From positions 1 to 5,579 of the forward strand of contig DAOUQA010000145.1 in assembly GCA_030625905.1 (NCBI GenBank): a stretch of DNA of 5,579 nt, in the 5' to 3' direction. A program made the translations under genes and the position numbers. A model generated the notes under the pieces. It saw only the letters and a list, made by a program, of their open reading frames with translations, was not told the origin of the DNA and searched no databases. Positions 1-4,774 of the stretch are shown here, in pieces. This stretch comes from Kiritimatiellales bacterium. GTDB taxonomy: Bacteria > Verrucomicrobiota > Kiritimatiellia > Kiritimatiellales > Pontiellaceae. The first letter of the stretch is position 1. Each line of letters opens with the position of its first letter.

Positions 1-154
1 CATTAATCCGTTGGTATTCAATCTGTAGCGCAATGGGCGAAACAAAATAATTGCTTGAACGGCATCTCGGATCGGAAATAATTTTGTTGTCCATCATTTT
101 GTCATACCTCTCTGCTGCTTCAACCGGATTAGGAAGGACTGGGTTTAAAAGAAT
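1..154. other. Gene-free flank with short AT-rich degenerate repeats
   Basis: I see no supportable gene here; it lies downstream of birA. Two similar units on the plus strand, at 78-89 and 93-104, share the core AT(A/C)ATTTTGT at a 15-base offset. An ACAAAATAATT at 42-52 is an inverted partner (10 of 11) of AATAATTTTGT at 77-87, so a weak AT-rich hairpin with a loop of about 24 bases is possible. No GC-rich stem followed by a T-run is visible on either strand, so I do not call a terminator. The left end is cut by the window edge. Confidence 0.4.
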
Positions 155-184
155 GAGATTAGTGTCGATTAGTGAAAATCAGTG
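155..184. repeat. Three tandem 10-bp degenerate repeats at the birA stop codon
   Basis: Seen directly: GAGATTAGTG (155-164), TCGATTAGTG (165-174) and AAAATCAGTG (175-184) follow each other with exact 10-base spacing and share the core ATYAGTG. Read on the minus strand the units begin CACTGA, CACTAA and CACTAA. The last His codon and TGA stop of birA (CAC TGA) lie across this repeat. I recall similar short repeats at gene ends in environmental bacterial genomes, but their function is unknown to me. Confidence 0.6.
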
Positions 185-1048
185 GTTTGAAAAAACATCT
201 CCAGACCAGATGGCTTCCAATCCATTTTTTGTTTTAAGCAGCAGCTCCCCGTGGTCGCCAAAGCCGGCGAGCGTGCCGTTTTTCTTAATGTCGCCGTCGT
301 GCACGGTCAGCGGCTTTCCAACGGGGCCGGCCTTTTCCGTCCAGATTTCCCGAAGGCCGGGAAACCCGCCTTTCTCCCATTCGCCGATCCAATATTCCAA
401 GGGCTGGAATAGGGCTTCCAGGATTTTGGAAAGGTCGTGGGCGCGCCCGTTTTCAACCAGCATCGATGTGGCGGGGCGGTCGATGGCTTTTGCTTCCTCG
501 CTGGTCATGTTTACGTTCAGTCCGATGCCGATGATGATTCCCGCTTGGACGGCCTCGTCTTTAGTCCCCCCACTAGCGGCGCTGGATTTTTCACCGGCGA
601 GACTTTGCCGAGGGATCGCTTTCCTCCCGCTGGTCGGTGAAGCGATGCTACACTTGGTCTGGTGTAGCAAACGTTTTCGGTCTTTTTGGCGTTCGACTCG
701 TTCGGACAGGATGCCGCAGATTTTTTTGCCGCCCACCAGCACATCGTTTGGCCATTTGGGTGTGGATAGGATTCCCCTGCTGCGCAGCAGGTCGTTGACG
801 GCCAGTGCGGCAGCCATGGTAAGGGAGGGGACGGTCACAAGCTTGGCATCGGTTCGTATAAAGAGGGAAAAACAGAGGTTCTGGCCGGGGGTCGAAAGCC
901 AGTTGCGCGCCTGCCTTCCGCGCCCCTCGGTCTGTTCCCGCGCGGCGACGATCGTTCCGCTCGGCAGTTCCATTCCTTGGGAAAAGCGCTCGCGCAGGAA
1001 GGCGTTCGTCGAACCCAGTCTATCATGCCATTCAACATTGAAGTCCAT
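179..1048 (-). CDS. birA: Biotin--protein ligase (BirA, no HTH domain) with an in-frame insertion
   Basis: The 289-residue product activates biotin to biotinyl-5'-AMP and transfers it to the lysine of a biotinyl domain; the OadA encoded nearby is an obvious substrate. Visible landmarks are the substrate-entry region GSTN (12-15), the biotinyl-AMP loop EGRGRQARNW (41-50, a variant of GRGRxGRxW), the KWPNDV motif (98-103), the conserved lysine in GGKKICGIL (106-114), GIGLNVN (174-180) and a C-terminal SH3-like region (about 240-289). There is no N-terminal helix-turn-helix, so it should be the monofunctional, non-repressor type. Between ILSE (113-116) and the GIGLN strand there are about 55 residues where E. 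coli BirA has about 10. The excess matches an inserted element, and with it removed the family alignment is normal. The ATG start is preceded by AGGA with an 8-base spacer. It lies 87 bp downstream of the transposase on the same strand. Whether the enzyme is active with the insert is unknown. Confidence 0.93.
   Translation of the reverse strand: MDFNVEWHDRLGSTNAFLRERFSQGMELPSGTIVAAREQTEGRGRQARNWLSTPGQNLCFSLFIRTDAKLVTVPSLTMAAALAVNDLLRSRGILSTPKWPNDVLVGGKKICGILSERVERQKDRKRLLHQTKCSIASPTSGRKAIPRQSLAGEKSSAASGGTKDEAVQAGIIIGIGLNVNMTSEEAKAIDRPATSMLVENGRAHDLSKILEALFQPLEYWIGEWEKGGFPGLREIWTEKAGPVGKPLTVHDGDIKKNGTLAGFGDHGELLLKTKNGLEAIWSGDVFSNH
557..562. repeat. Putative target-site duplication, copy 1 (GTCTTT)
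   Basis: This 6-base direct repeat borders the birA insert and matches 680-685 exactly. The match stops at 6 bases because the flanking bases differ. A 6-mer match could be chance; its value is that it sits at the very points where the BirA alignment breaks and keeps the reading frame. Confidence 0.55.
563..679 (-). mobile_element. 117-bp palindrome-rich element inserted in frame in birA
   Basis: Seen directly: GTCTTT occurs at 557-562 and again at 680-685, 123 bases apart (41 codons). At protein level Lys-Asp repeats at 122-123 and 163-164. Removing 123 bp gives ERVERQKDEAVQAG between the two BirA strands, a normal length for the family. The insert is rich in inverted repeats: TGCTACAC/GTGTAGCA (646-653 with 662-669), ATCGCTT/AAGCGAT (615-621 with 640-646), TTCACCG/CGGTGAA (590-596 with 635-641), CGGC/GCCG (595-598 with 607-610) and the palindrome AGCGGCGCT (575-583). 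It has no stop in the birA frame. The resulting peptide is basic and low in hydrophobic residues. It behaves like the palindromic elements known to sit in frame in Rickettsia genes, though I cannot match it to a named family. Its ends are inferred from the direct repeat. Confidence 0.7.
680..685. repeat. Putative target-site duplication, copy 2 (GTCTTT)
   Basis: This is the partner of the copy at 557-562, on the other side of the birA insert. Read on the coding strand it is AAAGAC, encoding Lys-Asp at residues 122-123. Confidence 0.55.
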
Positions 1049-1054
1049 ACGAAA

Positions 1055-1080
1055 AATCCTGCCTGTCCAGTCATCCTGAC
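1055..1080. repeat. Degenerate copy of the GxxExxY-cassette end repeat, overlapping the birA RBS
   Basis: The 26 bases match the right arm of the cassette at 2873-2898 in 20 of 26 positions without gaps, both starting AATCCTGCC. On the minus strand it reads as repeated AGGAT units. The last of these gives AGGA (complement of 1057-1060), 8 bases before the birA ATG, the only plausible Shine-Dalgarno sequence for that gene. Confidence 0.5.
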
Positions 1081-1135
1081 AAAAATTCCGGAAGCGATTA
1101 CAGAGGGCTCTTCACGGAAGTCAGTTCTCAATATT

Positions 1136-2137
1136 CTAGCCCGGTGCGGCGAGTGCGGATGAAAGGTTGCGCAGGCAGAAGAGCCCGTTCCAATCGCCGC
1201 CCCTCATCTTTCGCGCCCCCTCCTTGCGCCGCTCCCCGAACTGGGACCGGTTCTGTGCAAAAACATCATCGACAAACAAGCGGCATCCCAGTGCGACTCC
1301 GTCGTTGAAATAGCGCACATGGCAACGGATCAGGTCATGCAGGGGCAACTCTCCGCCCTCCTCGATTACCTTGCGTACCTGTGCGGGGTCGAACCCCGCC
1401 TTGGACTCGGTTTTTTCCCCGGCACAGAAGATCAACTTGCGGTATTGTGCCGCAATCTTTCGCCATGAATCCTCCTGTCCATGCATCCGCAGCAGGGAGG
1501 TGATCCCTCCGCGCGCAAGCTTTTCGCCCGCCACCGCCTCGGCATAGCTGCAATAGCGGTATTCCCGCGGATCGTTAACCAGGCCGGCGCGCACGGGGTT
1601 GAGTTCGATATAGCTTGCCATGGTTAAAAGCGCGGTATCCGAATCCTCCACCAGAACACTCTTGAAGCGTTCCTCCCAAAGGGTTCCGCGCCGTCCCTCA
1701 CATCGATTGTACCACTTCGTAAAGCACTCCTTCAGCTCCTTTACAAAAGAAGAGAGATCCCCCATCCGGCATAAATAGCATTCACGCAACTCGTTCAGCC
1801 AATCCTCGCAACCCGTTTTCCCGGCATGCAGCCGTGCTCGCTCAAACTCCTGCAAAATAGCAGCCATTTGCGCTTTCGGATAGAAACTCCGAAGCCGTGC
1901 CATCAGGGTTTCATCATCCAGTTCAACAACCTCCGGCACCTCCAGCAACAGGTGAAAATGGTTCGACATAATGCAGTAGGCGAGTACCCGCACCCCCGAA
2001 AATGCCTCCAATCTGCGCATGGCAATCCGGAAAAACTCCTTTCCCTCCGCCCCAAACACATGCCGCTTATCCACCACCCGCGACATCACATGGTAGTGGT
2101 TCATATTCCCGCGTCCAAGAATCCGTGGCTTTCTCAT
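1136..2137 (-). CDS. REP-associated tyrosine transposase (RAYT, IS200-like Y1 family)
   Basis: This 333-residue single-strand DNA transposase of the HUH class appears intact. The N-terminal Y1 domain opens with a YHVMSRVV-type strand (15-22). The metal-binding HUH motif is in YCIMSNHFHLLLEV (54-67), with H60 and H62. The helix carrying the nucleophile reads ECFTKWYNR, making Y143 the likely catalytic tyrosine. The family signatures LWEERFKSVLVED (153-165) and YIELNPVRAGLV (176-187) follow. About 60 residues (68-128) separate HUH from the tyrosine helix, more than in short RAYTs. A C-terminal extension of about 145 residues ends in a basic RRKEGARKMRGG stretch. The ATG is preceded by AGAGGT at short spacing; the next Met (12) falls inside the first conserved region. 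No terminal repeats of a classical insertion sequence are seen, as expected for RAYTs, which are usually single-copy genes acting on dispersed palindromes. It is oriented towards birA and may share a transcript with it. Confidence 0.92.
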   Translation of the reverse strand: MRKPRILGRGNMNHYHVMSRVVDKRHVFGAEGKEFFRIAMRRLEAFSGVRVLAYCIMSNHFHLLLEVPEVVELDDETLMARLRSFYPKAQMAAILQEFERARLHAGKTGCEDWLNELRECYLCRMGDLSSFVKELKECFTKWYNRCEGRRGTLWEERFKSVLVEDSDTALLTMASYIELNPVRAGLVNDPREYRYCSYAEAVAGEKLARGGITSLLRMHGQEDSWRKIAAQYRKLIFCAGEKTESKAGFDPAQVRKVIEEGGELPLHDLIRCHVRYFNDGVALGCRLFVDDVFAQNRSQFGERRKEGARKMRGGDWNGLFCLRNLSSALAAPG

Positions 2138-2140
2138 AGC

Positions 2141-2146
2141 ACCTCT
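2141..2146 (-). promoter_or_regulatory. Ribosome binding site of the transposase
   Basis: AGAGGT on the minus strand lies only 3 bases before the ATG at 2137. The spacing is short, but no better site exists upstream of this or the next in-frame Met. Confidence 0.5.
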
Positions 2147-2160
2147 TTAATGGGGCATCT

Positions 2161-2190
2161 ATTGATTGTCAATATAAATGTGCCTGTCAC
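2161..2190. repeat. Two small inverted repeats upstream of the transposase start
   Basis: ATTGA-TTG-TCAAT occupies 2161-2173 and GTGCC-T-GTCAC, an imperfect palindrome with GTG/CAC ends, occupies 2180-2190. The second resembles the GGTGNNNNNCACC-type motifs I recall next to many RAYT genes, where they form part of the palindromes the enzyme recognises. Both are short, so the assignment is tentative. On the minus strand a TTGACA lies at 2167-2172, but no good -10 box follows at standard spacing. Confidence 0.35.
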
Positions 2191-2353
2191 CTTATAGAGA
2201 TTTTCATTCGCCATGCTGCAGGAGATGAAGAAGGGGGGAAGATAAAGAGGCTTAAATATTAGCTTATTAAACTATTTTCATTCATTTTATGAATAAATCA
2301 GGCTAGCCATGGGAAAGCAAATTCCGTATACAAGTCACTCGTTTTTAAAAAAA
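2191..2353. other. AT-rich divergent spacer upstream of oadG
   Basis: This stretch holds no gene and must contain the promoter of the oad operon if one exists locally. TTAAAC (2267-2272) and TATGAA (2288-2293) are a possible -35/-10 pair, but the 15-base spacer is short. A perfect ATTCAT-TTT-ATGAAT hairpin lies at 2280-2294 and could be an operator or chance in AT-rich DNA. An A9 run (2347-2355) leads into the oadG ribosome binding site. Confidence 0.3.
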
Positions 2354-2360
2354 AAGGAGA
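2354..2360 (+). promoter_or_regulatory. Ribosome binding site of oadG
   Basis: AAGGAGA follows a run of A residues, 9 bases before the ATG at 2370. It fixes this start over the upstream ATG at 2309, which is in another frame. Confidence 0.75.
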
Positions 2361-2369
2361 CTGTAGACG

Positions 2370-2594
2370 ATGGAATTGTTGATGCAAGGAATTGTCCTGA
2401 TGGTGATCGGTATGGCTACCGTTTCCGCCTTCCTCGTTTTGCTGATCATGGCCATGAACGGCTCGGCTTCGTTTTTTCGGAAATTCGCGCACCTCTTCCC
2501 AGAGGAAGTTGCCGAAGCCCCCAAGGCCGCTGCGACGGATCCTGTGGCCGAAATCGCGATTGCCCTGGCCGCCATCCGGGCCAAACGCGGATAA
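2370..2594 (+). CDS. oadG: Sodium-pump decarboxylase gamma subunit (OadG family)
   Basis: This 74-residue small membrane subunit of the oxaloacetate decarboxylase Na+ pump anchors the soluble alpha subunit to the membrane beta subunit and helps assemble the complex. Residues about 4-27 form one hydrophobic helix in the pattern typical of OadG (GIVLMVIGM, then a run of Ala, Val, Leu). A short hinge with FFRKFAHLFPEE (35-46) and an Ala-Pro rich linker follow. The C-terminus VAEIAIALAAIRAKRG (59-74) matches the conserved amphipathic end of the family that contacts the alpha subunit. Length is usual for the family (about 70-130). It is the first gene of the oad operon, in the common order gamma, alpha, beta. 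The spacer before oadA is abnormally long because of an inserted cassette. Small size and low conservation make sequence evidence modest, but context is strong. Confidence 0.87.
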   Translation: MELLMQGIVLMVIGMATVSAFLVLLIMAMNGSASFFRKFAHLFPEEVAEAPKAAATDPVAEIAIALAAIRAKRG

Positions 2595-2621
2595 ATCAAT
2601 TTGGCTTTTTCCTGTTTATTA

Positions 2622-2646
2622 GACCGGATAACAGGATGGTCAGGAT
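2622..2646. repeat. Left inverted repeat of the cassette
   Basis: This 25-base arm pairs with 2874-2898 with two mismatches, at the 17th and 19th bases from the outer end. It begins 27 bases after the oadG stop codon. Confidence 0.75.
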
Positions 2647-2695
2647 AAGTATCTGGTAAATCATAAATAACATCATAGCCTAACAGGCGGCGGAA

Positions 2696-2868
2696 ATGGA
2701 TAACAAGGGACTGACGGAGAAGGTGATTGGGTGTGCCATGAAATCCAGGTGGTTAACTATCTAGTGGCCACGGGAATAGAGATTGGGTTGATTCTGAATT
2801 TTGAAGAAGAGAAAGGTGAAATTAAACGCAAGGTGCGTAGCTTGAAGCACCTTGATCAACAAGATTGA
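2696..2868 (+). pseudogene. GxxExxY family protein, internally deleted remnant
   Basis: The 5' part starts at ATG 2696 and reads MDNKGLTEKVIGCAM, the usual opening of GxxExxY proteins (normally about 120-130 residues, function unknown). It then runs out of frame to a TAG at 2762. In another frame, from 2737, HEIQVVNYLVATGIEIGLIL matches the family C-terminus and continues through NFEEEKGEIKRKV to a TGA at 2866. The two halves join at CATGAA (2737-2742), readable in both frames. This suggests deletion of the middle, roughly 65-75 residues, between short direct repeats. A weak AGGCGG precedes the ATG. An 8-bp hairpin (2829-2836 with 2847-2854) lies in the 3' part. No functional product is expected; a 22-residue peptide could be made. 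Confidence 0.8.
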
Positions 2869-2873
2869 CAATA

Positions 2874-2898
2874 ATCCTGCCGATCCTGTTATCCGGTC
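2874..2898. repeat. Right inverted repeat of the cassette
   Basis: This is the partner of 2622-2646. It ends 24 bases before the oadA ribosome binding site, and also resembles 1055-1080 in direct orientation. Confidence 0.75.
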
Positions 2899-2922
2899 AA
2901 ATTATTTAATACATTAATCAGT

Positions 2923-2929
2923 TAGGAGA
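2923..2929 (+). promoter_or_regulatory. Ribosome binding site deciding the GTG start of oadA
   Basis: TAGGAGA lies 6 bases before GTG at 2936. The nearest in-frame ATG (2960, residue 9) has no such site and would remove the first strand of the barrel. Confidence 0.8.
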
Positions 2930-2935
2930 AATATC

Positions 2936-4747
2936 GTGGCTAAGAAAACCATCCATATCATGAACACCGCGTTCCGCGACGGCTTCCAGTCCGTTTATGG
3001 CGCGCGCGTATTGACCGAAGATTTCCTTCCGGCCGTCAAGGCTTGCGTCGAGGCGGGACAAACCCATTTCGAGGCGGGCGGAGGTGCCCGCTTCCAGGCT
3101 CCGTTCTTCTACTGCAACGAGTCCGCCTTCGACATGATGGACAAGTTTCGTGAAGCCGCCGGCCCTGATGCCGACCTGCAGACCCTCGCCCGCGGCATCA
3201 ATGTGGTGGGGCTCGATTCGCAGTCGCGCGACATCATCGACCTGCACGCCAGAATGTTTGCCAAGCACGGCATCACCACCATCCGCAACTTCGATGCGCT
3301 TAACGATTTCAACAACCTCATCGACTCCGGAAAGGCCATTACCGATGCCGGGCTGAACCACGAAGTGGTGGTTACCATGATGGAGCTACCTCCGGGTTGC
3401 GAGGGCGCACACACCGTCGATTTCTACAAAAAGACCCTGAAGGCGATCCTTGATGCGAAGATTCCCTTCACCAGCGTCTGCTTCAAGGATGCCTCCGGAA
3501 CCTCCGCTCCGAAGAAGGTATACGAAACCATCAAGATGGCTCGCAAGATGTTGCCGAAAGGAACCAAAATTGCCTTCCACTCCCATGAAACCGCAGGCGT
3601 TGGAACCGTCGGCTACCTTGCCGCCATCAAGGCCGGTGCCGACCAGGTCGACTGCTCCATGGCACCGGCCTCCGGCGGAACCTGCCAGCCGGATGTCGCC
3701 ACGCTGTGGCACGCCCTGCGCGGCGAGGACTACGAACTCGATATCGATATCGATAAGATGATGCATGCTGAGTCCGTCTTTAAGGAGTGCATGGCCGATT
3801 ATATGATGCCGCCGGAAGCCAAGTCGGTCGAACCGATGATTCCGTGGTCTCCGATGCCGGGCGGCGCGCTGACTGCCAATACGCAGATGATGCGCGACAA
3901 CAACATGATGGACAAATACGAAGATTGTATCCACGCCATGGGCGAAGTTGTCCGCCGCGGCGGGTTCGGTACCTCTGTAACGCCGGTTTCGCAGTTTTAC
4001 TTCCAGCAGGCCTTCAACAACGTTATCTTTGGCCCGTGGGAAAAAATTGCCGAAGGCTACGGCAAGATGGTGCTCGGCTATTTTGGCAAGACCCCCGTCG
4101 AACCCGATCCGGAAATCGTCAAGATTGCTGGCGAAAAACTTGAATTGGAACCGACCACTGAAAACCCGGTCGACATCAACGACCGCGATCCCGGCAAGGG
4201 AATCGGTGCCGCCAAGAAATTGCTCACCGAAGCGGGGATTGAAGACCAATGCGATGAAAATATCTTTATTGCCGCTGCCTGCAAGCAGAAGGGGATCGAT
4301 TTCCTGCTTGGCAAGGCTGAAATCAACGGCGTCCGTAAAGGCGCGCTCACTCCGGCGGCTCCGGGAGCCGCGGCGGGGGGCGATGGCGGATACACTGTAA
4401 CCGTCAACGGCAAGAAGCTGGCGGTTGAAGTGAAGGGCGATAAGGCCACCGTTAATGGCAAGTCCTACGACATCGGCGTGGAAGACGGGATCGAAACGAG
4501 TGGAACGGCAACGGTTTCCCACGAATCGGCCGACTCCATCGAAGTCGCCGCCCCGATGAACGCCAAGGTGATCAAGGTGTTGGTTGGTGTTGGCGACCAT
4601 GTGAACGAAGGCGACGTGCTCTTTGTGGTTGAAGCCATGAAGATGGAAGTCGAAGTGAAGGCCTCCGCTGGCGGCACGGTTTCGGCGATCGCCGTCGAAG
4701 CCGGTGCGCAGATCACGGCCGGCCAGGCCATGGCTTCCATCAACTAA
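2936..4747 (+). CDS. oadA: Oxaloacetate decarboxylase alpha subunit (carboxyltransferase plus biotinyl domain)
   Basis: This cytoplasmic subunit, 603 residues, moves the carboxyl group of oxaloacetate to its own biotin, giving pyruvate; OadB then decarboxylates carboxybiotin and exports Na+. The HMGL-like TIM barrel spans about 5-275. FRDGFQS (13-19) gives metal ligand D15, CFKDASG (182-188) has the probable carboxylated lysine K184, and HSHETAG (215-221) supplies H215 and H217. A conserved carboxylase domain follows (about 295-465, with PMPGGALTANTQM and TPVSQFYFQQAFNNV). An Ala/Gly linker (about 472-485), a short beta-rich segment (486-515) and the biotinyl domain (about 533-603) complete it. 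EAMKMEV (566-572) marks biotinyl-lysine K569, 34 residues from the end, a normal distance. The barrel has the variant RDGFQSVYGAR and GGGARFQ signatures instead of RDAHQSLxATR and ESWGGATFD. Pyruvate carboxylase subunit B is the alternative, but no biotin carboxylase is seen and both pump subunits flank it. Confidence 0.9.
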   Translation: MAKKTIHIMNTAFRDGFQSVYGARVLTEDFLPAVKACVEAGQTHFEAGGGARFQAPFFYCNESAFDMMDKFREAAGPDADLQTLARGINVVGLDSQSRDIIDLHARMFAKHGITTIRNFDALNDFNNLIDSGKAITDAGLNHEVVVTMMELPPGCEGAHTVDFYKKTLKAILDAKIPFTSVCFKDASGTSAPKKVYETIKMARKMLPKGTKIAFHSHETAGVGTVGYLAAIKAGADQVDCSMAPASGGTCQPDVATLWHALRGEDYELDIDIDKMMHAESVFKECMADYMMPPEAKSVEPMIPWSPMPGGALTANTQMMRDNNMMDKYEDCIHAMGEVVRRGGFGTSVTPVSQFYFQQAFNNVIFGPWEKIAEGYGKMVLGYFGKTPVEPDPEIVKIAGEKLELEPTTENPVDINDRDPGKGIGAAKKLLTEAGIEDQCDENIFIAAACKQKGIDFLLGKAEINGVRKGALTPAAPGAAAGGDGGYTVTVNGKKLAVEVKGDKATVNGKSYDIGVEDGIETSGTATVSHESADSIEVAAPMNAKVIKVLVGVGDHVNEGDVLFVVEAMKMEVEVKASAGGTVSAIAVEAGAQITAGQAMASIN

Positions 4748-4760
4748 CCTGAACCGCGAA

Positions 4761-4766
4761 CGGAGA
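4761..4766 (+). promoter_or_regulatory. Ribosome binding site of oadB
   Basis: CGGAGA sits 8 bases before the ATG at 4775, inside the 27-bp spacer after oadA. There is no room for a terminator, which supports co-transcription. Confidence 0.65.
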
Positions 4767-4774
4767 TTTCAAAC

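Larger units (their letters stand above)
2622..2898. mobile_element. 277-bp inverted-repeat cassette carrying a decayed GxxExxY gene
   Basis: The unit lies between oadG and oadA and explains most of their 341-bp gap. Its ends, 2622-2646 and 2874-2898, are inverted repeats matching in 23 of 25 positions, with 16 outermost bases perfect (GACCGGATAACAGGAT and its complement). Similarity stops outside these limits. Inside is one decayed gene (2696-2868). Each arm is built from repeated AGGAT units of about 9 bases. No transposase is inside, so if it moved it was mobilised in trans. I know of no named element with these ends. Confidence 0.55.

Noticed and set aside
51..1079. 342-residue open frame on the plus strand opposite birA
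   Set aside because: It is a shadow frame. The antisense protein has no recognisable motif, while birA on the other strand carries every family landmark.
2309..2659. 116-residue frame overlapping oadG on the same strand
   Set aside because: It has no ribosome binding site and no family features, and runs out of frame through oadG, which has a good site and a clear membrane helix.
2829..2863. Hairpin in the GxxExxY remnant as a terminator
   Set aside because: The 8-bp stem is not followed by a T-run, and a second small stem (2851-2863) competes with it, so termination is not supported.
3736..3756. Short GATATC tandem repeat in oadA
   Set aside because: It simply encodes alternating Asp-Ile in a surface helix region of the barrel; two and a half copies is not notable.
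3386..4600. 404-residue open frame on the minus strand inside oadA
   Set aside because: It is an antisense shadow caused by codon bias of oadA; the product matches nothing I recognise and has no ribosome binding site.
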